Part shown: positions 1 to 9,204 of the stretch, piece after piece
How the letters are laid out: every line of letters begins with the position of its first letter
Numbering within the stretch: position 1 is the stretch's first letter
DNA from: Perlucidibaca piscinae DSM 21586
Lineage (GTDB): Bacteria; Pseudomonadota; Gammaproteobacteria; Pseudomonadales; Moraxellaceae
NCBI RefSeq assembly: GCF_000420045.1
Contig: NZ_ATUE01000006.1
Coordinates: 248,001 to 312,000, forward strand
Length of the DNA: 64,000 nt
Direction of reading: 5' to 3'
Translations under genes and position numbers: made by a program
The notes under the pieces: generated by a model
The model's input: the letters and a program-made list of their open reading frames with translations, nothing else
The model's database searches: none
What the model was told of the DNA's origin: nothing

Positions 1-164
1 TGCAGTACCGCCTGCCCAGCCAGCCGCGCCAGGACGGCAACACCGTCGAGGCGCATGTCGAGCAGACTGCCTACGCCGAGAACGCCATGCGTTACCAGGC
101 GTCGCTGCAGTTCCTCGGCAGCAAGTTCAGCTCCCTCAAGAACGTCATCAGCGGAGGTCGTTGA
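1..164 (+). CDS. flgB: Flagellar basal-body rod protein FlgB, 3' end only
   Basis: Fifty-three C-terminal residues are read in frame from base 3 to the TGA at 162-164; the rest lies outside the window. FlgB builds the proximal rod with FlgC, FlgF and FlgG. The end, with a helix containing AENAMRYQASLQFL, matches the conserved C-terminal rod helix of FlgB, and flgC starts 2 bases after the stop, as expected for flgBC. The regulatory region of the flg operon is not in the window. Confidence 0.9.
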   Translation, partial: QYRLPSQPRQDGNTVEAHVEQTAYAENAMRYQASLQFLGSKFSSLKNVISGGR

Positions 165-166
165 TC

Positions 167-562
167 ATGGCCAGCATTTTTGACATCGCCGGCTCTGCCA
201 TGAACGCGCAGATGCTGCGTCTGAACACCACGGCCAGCAACATGGCCAATGCCGACACCGTGAGCAGCACCGAGAAGGGCGCCTACCGTGCCCGCCAGAC
301 CGTGTTTTCCACGGTCATGGACAACGCTGCCGGTGGCGGCGTTGCCGTGCCGCGCATCGTCGAGAGCGAGGCGCCGGTGCCCAAGCGCTACGAGCCGGGC
401 AACCCGATGGCGGATGCCGATGGCTATATCTATGCCTCCAACGTCAATGCCGTCGAGGAGATGGCCAACATGATTTCCGCGTCGCGCAGCTACCAGGCCA
501 ACGCCGAGGTTTTCAGCACCACCAAGTCCCTGATGCTGCGCACGCTGCAGCTGGGCCAGTAA
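167..562 (+). CDS. flgC: Flagellar basal-body rod protein FlgC
   Basis: A 131-residue rod protein. The N-terminal motif SAMNAQMLRLNTTASNMANA is the signature shared by flagellar rod and hook proteins, and the C-terminal part (NVNAVEEMANMISASRSYQAN) is the matching rod helix; both ends pair as a coiled coil in the rod. A TTG six bases upstream would also be in frame, but ATG at 167 gives the usual FlgC start and sits just after the flgB stop, with a GGAGG sequence inside the flgB end. Translationally coupled to flgB and followed by flgD after 13 bases. Confidence 0.95.
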   Translation: MASIFDIAGSAMNAQMLRLNTTASNMANADTVSSTEKGAYRARQTVFSTVMDNAAGGGVAVPRIVESEAPVPKRYEPGNPMADADGYIYASNVNAVEEMANMISASRSYQANAEVFSTTKSLMLRTLQLGQ

Positions 563-575
563 GGAGTTCCGCCTG

Positions 576-1250
576 ATGGACATCCAGAGCCTGTTGAACA
601 CGTCGAAGGCGCCCGAGGCAGCCGGCGGCACCCGCAAGAAGGACCTGTCGGAGCTGAACCAGGAAGACTTCATGACCCTGATGCTGCAGCAGCTCAAGGC
701 CCAGGACCCGTTCAAGCCCACCGACAACACCCAGTTCATTGCCCAGATGGCGCAGCTGAGCACGGTGACCGGCATCAGTGAGATGAAGAACTCGCTGACC
801 GACATGATCGACACCCTGCGCGGCTCGCAGATGCTGTCGGCCTCCAGCCTGGTCGGCCGCGAGGTGCTGGTCGACAGCGACAGCCTGACCATTGACGCCA
901 GCAGCCCCGACCTGGTCGGCGAGATCAACCTCGAGAAGGGCGCCGACAGCGTCAACATCGAGATCCGCAACGCTGCCGGCGTGGTGGTCAAGCGCCTGTC
1001 GGCCGAAGACCAGATGGCCGGTCCGCTGGTGTTCGCCTGGGACGGCAAGGACGAGGGCGGTGCCCAGGTCGCTGCCGGCACCTACACGATCACCGCCACC
1101 GCCACCCGCAACGGCCAGAGCGAGGCCCTCACCACCAGCCTGCGCGCGCCGGTGACCGGGGTCAGCCTGCCGGCGGACGGCAGCGGCGCCAAGCTTCAGG
1201 TCCAGGGTCTCGGCACCCTCGGCCTCAACGACATCAAGGAAGTGGGCTGA
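576..1250 (+). CDS. flgD: Flagellar hook-assembly scaffold FlgD
   Basis: A 224-residue hook-cap protein that directs polymerisation of FlgE and is later discarded. The N-terminal third contains the conserved block LNQEDFMTLMLQQLKAQDP and then NTQFIAQMAQLSTV, typical of FlgD; the C-terminal part is the FlgD Tudor/Ig-like region with FAWDGKDEGG and a YTITATAT strand. Length agrees with the family. The AAGGAG just after the flgC stop serves as ribosome-binding site. Confidence 0.95.
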   Translation: MDIQSLLNTSKAPEAAGGTRKKDLSELNQEDFMTLMLQQLKAQDPFKPTDNTQFIAQMAQLSTVTGISEMKNSLTDMIDTLRGSQMLSASSLVGREVLVDSDSLTIDASSPDLVGEINLEKGADSVNIEIRNAAGVVVKRLSAEDQMAGPLVFAWDGKDEGGAQVAAGTYTITATATRNGQSEALTTSLRAPVTGVSLPADGSGAKLQVQGLGTLGLNDIKEVG

Positions 1251-1285
1251 GCCCACGCAACGGTCCCCAACGGAGAGTCATCACC

Positions 1286-2512
1286 ATGAGCTTTCAAATC
1301 GCACTCAGTGGTCTCAATGCCGCCCGCAGCCACCTCGACGTGACGGCGCACAACATCGCCAACGTCAACACGGCCGGCTTCAAGTCGTCACGCGCCATGT
1401 TCTCTGACGTGTTCGCCACAGCCAGCAACGACCTGTCCTCGACGGCGTCGGGCTCGGGCGTGCAGGTGTCGTCGATCCAGCAGAAGTTCAGCCAGGGCAA
1501 CGTCGACTTCACCAACAACAACCTCGACATGGCCATCAGCGGCGAAGGCTTCTTCGTCATGAAGGGCCGCGAAGGCACGGTCTACAGCCGCGCCGGCGCG
1601 TTCTCGGTCGATCGCGAAGGCTATGTCGTCAACGACGACCAGCAGCGCCTGCAGGTCTTCCCGGTCTCGGAAAATGGCGACTTCGCCACCGGCTCGCTCA
1701 GCGACATCCGCCTGCTGACCACGGAAAGCCCGCCCCAGGCCACCACGGATGTCGAGATCGGCATCAACCTGCCGGCCAATGCGCCGGTACCTGCCGGGGT
1801 CTTCGACGCCAACAATCCGTCAACCTACAACCATGCCACCTCGATGACGGTCTACGATTCGCTGGGCACGCCGCACACCGCGACCGTGTACTTCAGCAAG
1901 ACCAGCACCGATAACGCCTGGGAGCAGCGTCTGTTCGTCGATGGCACGGAGCGCGGCACGACCCAGACCGTGACCTTCGATGCCGCCACCGGCAAGCTCG
2001 CCACGCCGGCCGCCGGCACGCTGCCACCCGTGACCATCACCGGGGCTGATCTCGGTACCGGATCCGCGGACATGGTGCTCAACTTCAATTATGGCGAGTC
2101 GACCCAGTACGGCCAGAACTTCGGCGTCAACAGCCTGTTCCAGGATGGCTACAGCACGGGCCGCATGACCGGTGTCGAAGTCGACAAGAACGGCGTGGTG
2201 TCGGCGCGCTTCACCAACGGCCAGCTCAAGCTGCTCGGCCAGGTGGCGCTGGCCATCTTCTCCAACCCCAACGGCATGCAGCAGATGGGTGAGACCTCGT
2301 GGGCCGAGACCTTCAGCTCCGGCGGTCCGCGTCTGGGTCAGGGCGGTTCCTCGAACTTCGGTCTGCTTCAGGCCGGTGCCCTGGAAGCCTCCAACGTCGA
2401 CCTGACCGAGCAGCTGGTCGAGATGATCACCGCGCAGCGCAACTTCCAGGCCAACGCGCAGATGATCTCGACCTCGGACCAGATCACCCAGACCATCATC
2501 AACATGCGTTGA
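1286..2512 (+). CDS. flgE: Flagellar hook protein FlgE
   Basis: A 408-residue hook subunit. The N-terminus (FQIALSGLNAARSHLDVTAHN) and C-terminus (EASNVDLTEQLVEMITAQRN) are the paired rod/hook family helices, and the middle holds the FlgE domain-D2 region with YDSLGTPHTATVYF. The gene follows flgD after 35 bases with a GGAGAG ribosome-binding site. Length is normal for a gammaproteobacterial FlgE. Confidence 0.96.
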   Translation: MSFQIALSGLNAARSHLDVTAHNIANVNTAGFKSSRAMFSDVFATASNDLSSTASGSGVQVSSIQQKFSQGNVDFTNNNLDMAISGEGFFVMKGREGTVYSRAGAFSVDREGYVVNDDQQRLQVFPVSENGDFATGSLSDIRLLTTESPPQATTDVEIGINLPANAPVPAGVFDANNPSTYNHATSMTVYDSLGTPHTATVYFSKTSTDNAWEQRLFVDGTERGTTQTVTFDAATGKLATPAAGTLPPVTITGADLGTGSADMVLNFNYGESTQYGQNFGVNSLFQDGYSTGRMTGVEVDKNGVVSARFTNGQLKLLGQVALAIFSNPNGMQQMGETSWAETFSSGGPRLGQGGSSNFGLLQAGALEASNVDLTEQLVEMITAQRNFQANAQMISTSDQITQTIINMR

Positions 2513-2540
2513 GCGCCACGGCGCTGACGGGGGATAGACC

Positions 2541-3281
2541 ATGGACCACATGCTCTATATCGGCATGAACGCAGCCCGCGCCACGCAACAGGCGCAGGCG
2601 ACGGCGGTGAACAACCTGGCCAATGCCAGCACCACCGGTTTCCGTTCCGATTTTCACAGTCTGCTGACCAGTGAAATCGCCGGTCCGGGTCATGCCTCCC
2701 GTTTCAATGCCACCTCGACCGAGCGCGCCAGCAACCTCGACGCCGGCCCCATCCAGCAGACCGGTCGCGACCTCGACATCGCGCTGCAGGGCAAGGGCTG
2801 GTTCGCGGTGCAGGATGCCCAGGGCGGCGAGGCCTACAGCCGTCGCGGCGACCTGCAGGTGCAGGCCGACGGTCGCGTGCTCAACGGTGCCGGCCAGCCG
2901 GTGCTGGGCGAGAACGGTCCGCTGGTGCTGCCGCCGCACAGCAGCGTCACCATCGGCCAGGACGGCACCGTGTCCGTGGTGCCGCTGGGTCAGGGCGCCA
3001 ACACCCTGGCCACGGTCGACCGCCTCAAGCTGGTCGCGCTGGACGAGACCCAGGTGGCCAAGGGCGATGACGGCCTGATGCGCCAGATCGACGGCAAGCC
3101 CGGCGAACCGTCGGCGGCCGTGCAGGTCATCTCGGGGGCGCTCGAAGGCTCCAATGTCAATGCGGTCGAGGCCATGGTCGACATGATCAGCCTGTCCCGC
3201 ACCTATGAAATGCAGGTCAAGCTGATGGCTACGGCAAAGGAGCTTTCCGATGCCGGCACCCGTCTGATGCGACTGGAATAA
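2541..3281 (+). CDS. flgF: Flagellar basal-body rod protein FlgF
   Basis: A 246-residue rod protein. It begins MDHMLYIGMNAARATQQAQA and has the family motif NNLANASTTGFRSD, a central DLDIALQGKGWFAVQ block and the C-terminal EGSNVNAVEAMVDMISLSRTYE helix. Position between flgE and flgG and its length, slightly shorter than FlgG, support FlgF. A GGGGGAT stretch precedes the ATG. Confidence 0.94.
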   Translation: MDHMLYIGMNAARATQQAQATAVNNLANASTTGFRSDFHSLLTSEIAGPGHASRFNATSTERASNLDAGPIQQTGRDLDIALQGKGWFAVQDAQGGEAYSRRGDLQVQADGRVLNGAGQPVLGENGPLVLPPHSSVTIGQDGTVSVVPLGQGANTLATVDRLKLVALDETQVAKGDDGLMRQIDGKPGEPSAAVQVISGALEGSNVNAVEAMVDMISLSRTYEMQVKLMATAKELSDAGTRLMRLE

Positions 3282-3296
3282 GTCAGGAGAAACACC

Positions 3297-4082
3297 ATGA
3301 ATCCGGCACTGTGGGTAGCGAAAACCGGCCTTGATGCGCAACAGACACGCATGCAGGTGGTCAGCCACAACCTCGCCAACGCCAACACCACGGGCTTCAA
3401 GAAGGACCGTGCGGTGTTCGAGGACCTGCTCTACCAGAACGTGCGTCAGGCCGGCGGCCAGACCTCGCAGCAGACCCGCATGCCCACCGGCATGCATCTG
3501 GGTACCGGTGTGCGCGTGGTCGCCACCGAGAAGATCCACTCCCAGGGCAACCTGTCGCAGACCGGCAACAGCATGGACGTCGCCATCGACGGCCGCGGCT
3601 TCTTCCAGGTGCGCATGCCCGACGGCACCCCGGCCTACACGCGTGACGGCAACTTCGAGCTCGACAACCAGGGCCAGCTGGTGACCTCCAACGGCTATGT
3701 CGTCGAGCCCGGCATCACCGTGCCCCAGGGCGCCAGCACCATCACCATCGGCAGCGATGGCACGGTTTCTGCACAGATACCGGGGCAGGCCACGCCGGCA
3801 CAGATCGGCAACCTGCAACTGACGGATTTCGTCAATGCCGCCGGCCTCATGCCGCGTGGCGAGAACCTGTACGTGGAGACTGCCGCCAGTGGCTCGCCGC
3901 AGACCGGCACTCCCGGCCTGAATGGCGTCGGAACGCTGACGCAGGGGGCTCTGGAGAGCTCCAACGTGAATGTGGTGGAAGAGCTGGTGAACATGATCGA
4001 GACCCAGCGCGCCTACGAGATGAACTCCAAGGCGATCTCGAGCACGGACCAGATGCTGCAGTACCTGACCAACAATGTCTGA
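3297..4082 (+). CDS. flgG: Flagellar distal rod protein FlgG
   Basis: A 261-residue distal rod protein, the usual FlgG length. Conserved elements are WVAKTGLDAQQTRMQVVSHN near the start, NANTTGFKKDRAVFEDLLYQ, the central SMDVAIDGRGFFQV and the C-terminal SSNVNVVEELVNMIETQRAY. Preceded by AGGAGA at the proper distance. It continues the flgB-to-flgL run. Confidence 0.96.
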   Translation: MNPALWVAKTGLDAQQTRMQVVSHNLANANTTGFKKDRAVFEDLLYQNVRQAGGQTSQQTRMPTGMHLGTGVRVVATEKIHSQGNLSQTGNSMDVAIDGRGFFQVRMPDGTPAYTRDGNFELDNQGQLVTSNGYVVEPGITVPQGASTITIGSDGTVSAQIPGQATPAQIGNLQLTDFVNAAGLMPRGENLYVETAASGSPQTGTPGLNGVGTLTQGALESSNVNVVEELVNMIETQRAYEMNSKAISSTDQMLQYLTNNV

Positions 4083-4097
4083 TGACAGGATGACGCC

Positions 4098-4793
4098 ATG
4101 AAATTGACACTGACCCCGGTGATGCGTGTTGCCAGTCTGGCAGCCGTCATGGCGTTGACGGGCTGTGCCCACAACGGCCATGTGCAGCCGGGGCAGGGTG
4201 ACTGGAAGCCGGTGCAGCCGGTGGCGCCGCCCTACGCCAGCGCCACGCCTGGCGCCATCTTCCAGGCCGGTCGCGGCATGAGCCTGTTCGTCGACCACCG
4301 CGCCATGCAGGTCGGTGACATCGTCACCATCAACCTGGAAGAGCGCACCGACGCCAGCAAGCAGTCGACGACCACGACCAACAAGGAAAACGATCTTTCC
4401 GTGCCCGGCGCCACGCTGCTTGGCGGGCCGGTCACGGCCGGCGGCAAGGCCTTCTTGGAGAATGCCTTCGGCTCCGAGCAGTCGTTCAAGGGTGCCGGCT
4501 CCAGCAGCCAGAGCAACCGTCTCAGCGGCAGCATCACCGTCACCGTCGCCGAGGTGCTGCCCAACGGCACCCTGCGCGTGCAGGGCGAGAAGTGGGTGAC
4601 GCTGAACCAGGGTGAGGAATTCATCCGTCTCACCGGCCTGATCCGTCCGGTCGACATCGCGCCCGACAACAGCGTGCCGTCGTGGAAGGTGGCGGATGCC
4701 CGCATCGCCTACAGCGGCAAGGGTGCGCTCAATGATGCCAATGCCATGGGCTGGTTGGGTCGTCTGTTCCAGTCCGTGCTGTCCCCGCTGTGA
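4098..4793 (+). CDS. flgH: Flagellar L-ring lipoprotein FlgH
   Basis: A 231-residue outer-membrane lipoprotein that forms the L ring around the rod. The signal peptide ends in the lipobox LTGC with the lipidated cysteine at residue 23. The FlgH block SLFVDHRAMQVGDIVTINLEE and the later VLPNGTLRVQGEKWVTLNQG are clear. It lies between flgG and flgI, the standard order. Confidence 0.96.
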   Translation: MKLTLTPVMRVASLAAVMALTGCAHNGHVQPGQGDWKPVQPVAPPYASATPGAIFQAGRGMSLFVDHRAMQVGDIVTINLEERTDASKQSTTTTNKENDLSVPGATLLGGPVTAGGKAFLENAFGSEQSFKGAGSSSQSNRLSGSITVTVAEVLPNGTLRVQGEKWVTLNQGEEFIRLTGLIRPVDIAPDNSVPSWKVADARIAYSGKGALNDANAMGWLGRLFQSVLSPL

Positions 4794-4804
4794 GGAATGC
4801 CAAC

Positions 4805-5917
4805 ATGATCATTCGCACCCTGCTGTCCAGCCTGCTCGCTGCCTGGATCCTGATGCTGTCCTCCGTCGCTCACGCCGAGCGCGTCAAGGACCTGGTCTCG
4901 GTCACCGGCGTGCGTGACAACCAGCTGGTCGGCTATGGCCTGGTGGTGGGTCTGGCCGGCACCGGTGACCAGACCAGCCAGGCGCCGTTCACCATCCAGA
5001 GCATTCGCAACATGCTGGCGCGCTTCGGCATCAAGGTGCCGGACAACGTCAATCCGCAGCTCAAGAACGTGGCCGCCGTGACCGTGCATGCCAGCCTGCC
5101 GTCATTCGCCAAGCCCGGCCAGGTGCTCGATGTCACCGTGTCGTCGATCGGCAACGCCGGCAGCCTGCGCGGCGGCAGCCTGCTGATGACGCCGCTCACC
5201 GGCGCCGACGGCCAGGTCTACGCCATGGCCCAGGGCAGCCTGCTGGTCGGCGGCCTCGGTGCGTCGGGCCAGGATGGCTCGCGCATCACCGTCAACATTC
5301 CCAGCGCCGGCCGCATTCCCAGCGGTGCCACCGTCGAGCGCGCCGCGCCCGGCCAGGTCGCCGTCAACGGCCAGATCCAGCTCAACCTGAAATCGCCGGA
5401 TTTCACCACCGCGCATCGCCTGGTGGCCGAGATCAACCGCCAGTTCGGCGAGGGCGTGGCCAAGGCCCAGGACACCACCTCCGTCCTCGTGCAGGGTCCG
5501 CAGGACACCAACAGCCAGATCAGCTTCCTGTCCATGCTGGAAAACCTGGAAGTGAAGCCGGCCGAGGCGCCATCACGCGTGGTGGTCAATTCGCGCACCG
5601 GCACCATCGTCATCGGCGGCACCGTGCGCACCTTGCCGGCGGCCGTCACCCACGGCTCGCTCACGGTGACCATCAGCGAAAAGCCTGAGGTCAGCCAGCC
5701 GGAGCCGTTCTCGCAGGGCCAGACCGCCATCGTGCCGCGCTCGACCATTGCCGTCGAACAGGCCACGCCGCGCATGTTCAAGCTTGATACCGGCAACACC
5801 CTGGATGACGTGGTGCGCGCCATCAACGCGGTCGGCGCGGCGCCGTCCGACCTGGTAGCCATCCTCGAAGCCCTCAGCCAGGCCGGCGCCCTGCGCGCCG
5901 AGCTGATCGTGATCTGA
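4805..5917 (+). CDS. flgI: Flagellar P-ring protein FlgI
   Basis: A 370-residue periplasmic P-ring subunit. I chose ATG 4805 because a GAGGAA ribosome-binding site lies 7 bases upstream; the in-frame GTG at 4790 overlaps the flgH stop. The signal peptide (hydrophobic stretch 3-22, AHA cleavage after residue 24) is followed by the FlgI opening ERVKDLVSVTGVRDNQLVGY and GLAGTGDQT. Ends in a region with TLDDVVRAINAVGA typical of FlgI. Confidence 0.96.
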   Translation: MIIRTLLSSLLAAWILMLSSVAHAERVKDLVSVTGVRDNQLVGYGLVVGLAGTGDQTSQAPFTIQSIRNMLARFGIKVPDNVNPQLKNVAAVTVHASLPSFAKPGQVLDVTVSSIGNAGSLRGGSLLMTPLTGADGQVYAMAQGSLLVGGLGASGQDGSRITVNIPSAGRIPSGATVERAAPGQVAVNGQIQLNLKSPDFTTAHRLVAEINRQFGEGVAKAQDTTSVLVQGPQDTNSQISFLSMLENLEVKPAEAPSRVVVNSRTGTIVIGGTVRTLPAAVTHGSLTVTISEKPEVSQPEPFSQGQTAIVPRSTIAVEQATPRMFKLDTGNTLDDVVRAINAVGAAPSDLVAILEALSQAGALRAELIVI

Positions 5918-5918
5918 C

Positions 5919-6293
5919 ATGAACATCAGCAAGCCCGTGCTCTCGCACGATGCCAACGGCCTGACGGATCTCAAGCGCGAGGCCGTCAAGGATCCGACAG
6001 CGGCGCTGAGGCCGGTAGCCAGGCAGTTCGAGTCCGTGTTCATGCAGATGATGATCAAGAGCATGCGCTCGGCTACCGAAGATGGCGGCCTGTTCAGCGA
6101 CGAAGGCGGCAAGATGGCGCGTGATCTCTTCGATAACCAGATGGCTGTCAATCTTTCCGAGAAAGGTGGCATAGGAATTGCTGAAGCTTTGGTGAAGCAG
6201 CTGGCACCGTCAGCCGAAAGTCAGTCGTTGCAACTCAGCCTGCGGGCTGACGGCAACCGGACAGCGGAACGGGGCAGCAGCACCAACCAGTGA
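5919..6293 (+). CDS. flgJ: Rod-assembly protein FlgJ, single-domain form
   Basis: A 124-residue FlgJ containing only the rod-scaffolding domain (FESVFMQMMIKSMRSAT and the GKMARDLFDNQMAVNLSEKG motif). Many gammaproteobacterial FlgJ proteins are about 300 residues and carry a C-terminal peptidoglycan hydrolase domain; that domain is absent here and the reading frame ends cleanly without a following remnant. A separate lytic enzyme elsewhere must then open the wall for the rod. Starts one base after the flgI stop. Confidence 0.88.
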   Translation: MNISKPVLSHDANGLTDLKREAVKDPTAALRPVARQFESVFMQMMIKSMRSATEDGGLFSDEGGKMARDLFDNQMAVNLSEKGGIGIAEALVKQLAPSAESQSLQLSLRADGNRTAERGSSTNQ

Positions 6294-6339
6294 AGGCCCT
6301 CGGTGACGTCCACCGACGGCGCCGCAAGAGGGAAGTGAC

Positions 6340-7956
6340 ATGGCCGACATGATGGGCAGTGCGTTATCCGCACTCACGTCCTACCAGCGGGCTCTGGCCA
6401 CCACCAGCCACAACATCGCCAACGCCAACACGGACGGCTACAGCCGCCAGAACGTGAACATGGCGGCGCGCATGGCCACCAACACGGCCATCGGTGCCAT
6501 CGGCAGCGGTGTTGAAGTCACTTCCATTCGACGCGCCTACGATCAGTTCGCGGTCGATCAGCTCCGCACCAGCACCTCCGGTCTGTTTCGCGAGCAGACC
6601 TTCGCCGGTCTCGCCACCCAGGTCGAATCCGTGGTGTCCGACCCGGTCACCGGCATCAACTCCGCACTCGGCCGCTTCTTCAACGCGGCGCAGGATGTCG
6701 CCACCGATCCCTCGTCGCTGTCGGCACGTCGCGTGCTGATCGGCGAGGGCCAAGCCCTGGCCACCCGTCTCAACGACATCGACAGCCAGCTCGAAGCCAT
6801 CGACCAGGATGTCGATGCGCGCATGCGCGCGTCGGTGGACGAGATCAACGAATACGCCAAGCGCATTGCCCAGCTCAACCAGGCCATTGTCGACGCCCAG
6901 GCCTCGATGACCTCGGGCTCGCCCAATGACCTCATGGATGCACGCGATCAGGCCCTGCTCGGTCTCAACGAGCTGGTCAAGGTCAGCACCGTGCCGCAGA
7001 ACGACGGTGCCGTGAATGTCTTCATCGGCAGCGGTCAGTCGCTGGTGCTGTCGACCACGCCGCAGAAGCTCACCATCACGCCGAACGCCTTCAACCCGAC
7101 CAAGCCCGACATTTCACTGAGCAATGGCGGCGTCATCACCAGCACGCTCAATGGCGGCTCGCTGGGCGGACTGCTGGAGTTTCGTGACGAGGTGCTGACG
7201 CCGACACGCAACCAGGTCGGCATGATCGCGCTCGCCGTGGCCACCCAGGTCAATGCCGTGCAGACCGCCGGCCGTGATCTGACCGGTGCCGCCGGCGTCG
7301 ATTTCTTTTCGGTGCCGGGCCCGCAGGCCCTGCCCAGCACGCTCAATACCGGAACCGGCAGTGTCACCGCCAGCATCAGCGACCTCGGCAAGCTGCAGCC
7401 GGACAACTACCGGCTGATCGCCGATGGCGCCGGCGGCTTCAGCCTGTTCACCGAGCCCGGCGGCCAGGCCGTCAATGCCGCCGATGTCGGCCTCAGCATC
7501 AGCCTCGGTGGTGCGGCGGCAGCCGGCGACACCTTCATGATTCGTCCTGCCGGCAAGGCCGCCTCCGACATCCGCGTCAACCTGACGCAGTCGACCCAGA
7601 TCGCGGCCGCCAGCGGCAGTGGCGTGTTCGGCCCGGGTGACAACAGCAACGCCTTGGCGCTGGTGGGCGTCGAGAACAGCAAGGTGCTGTTCAACGGCAC
7701 CGTCAGCCTGGCCGAAGGCGTGCAGAACCTGATCAGCGAGGTGGCCAGCCAGGTGCGCAGCGCCGAGATCGCCACCACCGCGCAGAACCAGCTGGTGGAG
7801 CAGGCGATGTCCCGCCGTGATGCCGTCTCCGGCGTCAATCTCGATGAAGAGGCCGCCAACCTGATGAAGTACCAGCAGGCCTATCAGGCCGCGGCACAGA
7901 TCGCCAGCACGGCCAACACCATCTTCCAGACCATCATCGACACCTTCCGTCGGTAA
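6340..7956 (+). CDS. flgK: Hook-filament junction protein FlgK (HAP1)
   Basis: A 538-residue junction protein. The N-terminus (SALSALTSYQRALATTSHN, then ANANTDGYSRQNV) and C-terminus (GVNLDEEAANLMKYQQAYQA) are the FlgK forms of the axial-protein helices. It is followed after 12 bases by flgL. The AGAGGGAAG sequence upstream of the ATG is a good ribosome-binding site. Confidence 0.96.
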   Translation: MADMMGSALSALTSYQRALATTSHNIANANTDGYSRQNVNMAARMATNTAIGAIGSGVEVTSIRRAYDQFAVDQLRTSTSGLFREQTFAGLATQVESVVSDPVTGINSALGRFFNAAQDVATDPSSLSARRVLIGEGQALATRLNDIDSQLEAIDQDVDARMRASVDEINEYAKRIAQLNQAIVDAQASMTSGSPNDLMDARDQALLGLNELVKVSTVPQNDGAVNVFIGSGQSLVLSTTPQKLTITPNAFNPTKPDISLSNGGVITSTLNGGSLGGLLEFRDEVLTPTRNQVGMIALAVATQVNAVQTAGRDLTGAAGVDFFSVPGPQALPSTLNTGTGSVTASISDLGKLQPDNYRLIADGAGGFSLFTEPGGQAVNAADVGLSISLGGAAAAGDTFMIRPAGKAASDIRVNLTQSTQIAAASGSGVFGPGDNSNALALVGVENSKVLFNGTVSLAEGVQNLISEVASQVRSAEIATTAQNQLVEQAMSRRDAVSGVNLDEEAANLMKYQQAYQAAAQIASTANTIFQTIIDTFRR

Positions 7957-7968
7957 CGGGGACTGATC

Positions 7969-9051
7969 ATGCGCATTTCCTCGCAGCAATGGTTCCGTCA
8001 GAGCATGACCAGCATGCTCGAGCAGCAGGCCTCGGCCATGAAGACCCAGGAGCAGCTCGCCACCGGCAAGCGCTTGCTCAAGCCCTCTGACGATCCCATG
8101 GCGGCCTCGCGCATCCTCGACGTCAGCCGTGCCATCGAGAAAGTCGACCAGTTCGAACGCAACGCCGGCCAGGTGCAGGACCGCCTGCAGCTGCAGGAGA
8201 CCGCGGTCGACAGCGGCATCGCCACCCTGCAGCGGGTGCGCGAGCTCATCGTGCAGGCCAACAACGGCGTCCAGAGCGACGAGACCCGCGAGATGATTGC
8301 GGTCGAGGTGGAGTCGCTGCGCAATGCCCTGACCCAGCAGGCCAACGCCCGTGATGGCGTCGGCAAGTACCTGTTCGGCGGCATCCATGATGACCAGCCA
8401 CCCTACATGATGCTCGGCGAGCACGCCTTGCCGGTGCTGGAAGATGCCGGCGGCCAGCGCGTGCCCGGCGTGCTGCTGGCTGACGGCTCGCTGGCGCCCG
8501 CCATGCTCGACGTCGATGGCATGCCGATTCCGGATCCGTCGCTGGATCCGCTGGATTTCCATCCGCTGGGCAACGGCCAGCGCCAGATCCAGACCAGCGC
8601 CTCGACCCAGATGGCTGACGCCGATCCGGCCACCAGCGTCTTTCAATACGGGGCAGGGGCGTCGCGTCACGACATCCTGACCACCGTGACTGCATTGGCA
8701 CAGGCCTTGCAGAAAACCAGTGTCGCTGAAGGAACAGTGCCGGTGCCCGCCGGTTCCTTGACACCCAGCCAGCGCAATGCCGCCCTCAGTGACGGCCTGG
8801 CGCAGCTGGACAGGGACATCGGGCATCTCTCGGATGTCAGAACGGGGCTAGGTGTGCGGTTGAATCAACTCGACCTGCAGGCCGATGTCCGGGCTGAAAC
8901 CAGTATCCAGATGCGTTCGACCTTGTCTTCCCTGGAGGACGTCGACTACGCCGAGGCTGTCGGTCGCCTTAATCAGCAACTGACGGGGATGCAAGCCGCG
9001 CAGCAGGTGTTCGTGAAGGTGCAGGGGCTGTCGCTGTTCAACTACCTCTGA
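7969..9051 (+). CDS. flgL: Hook-filament junction protein FlgL (HAP3)
   Basis: A 360-residue flagellin-like junction protein. It starts MRISSQQWFRQSMTSMLEQQ and has the flagellin-family stretch ATGKRLLKPSDDPMAASRIL; the C-terminus contains SSLEDVDYAEAVGRLNQQ. Last gene of the flg run; the following 153 bases hold the flagellin promoter. Confidence 0.95.
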   Translation: MRISSQQWFRQSMTSMLEQQASAMKTQEQLATGKRLLKPSDDPMAASRILDVSRAIEKVDQFERNAGQVQDRLQLQETAVDSGIATLQRVRELIVQANNGVQSDETREMIAVEVESLRNALTQQANARDGVGKYLFGGIHDDQPPYMMLGEHALPVLEDAGGQRVPGVLLADGSLAPAMLDVDGMPIPDPSLDPLDFHPLGNGQRQIQTSASTQMADADPATSVFQYGAGASRHDILTTVTALAQALQKTSVAEGTVPVPAGSLTPSQRNAALSDGLAQLDRDIGHLSDVRTGLGVRLNQLDLQADVRAETSIQMRSTLSSLEDVDYAEAVGRLNQQLTGMQAAQQVFVKVQGLSLFNYL

Positions 9052-9100
9052 GTGTTTCGTGAGCAAGTGCAGCGTTTTGTGGGGCAAGTGTAAAGGGGCC

Positions 9101-9127
9101 TAAAGAGCCCGGAATGCAAGTCGATAG
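9101..9127 (+). promoter_or_regulatory. Sigma-28 (FliA)-type promoter of fliC
   Basis: TAAAG at 9101 and GTCGATAG at 9120-9127 match the FliA consensus (TAAAGTTT, 11 bases, GCCGATAA). There are exactly 15 bases between TAAA and the GTCGATAG box, the standard spacing. It lies 78 bases upstream of the flagellin start, so flagellin is probably a class of late gene expressed after hook completion. Confidence 0.8.
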
Positions 9128-9204
9128 TCAGGGTGTTAGCGAAATAAACGCCACAGTGGCCGAGATCGCTACCGCCTACGTCCCAAGACATATGGAGAAA
9201 CATC

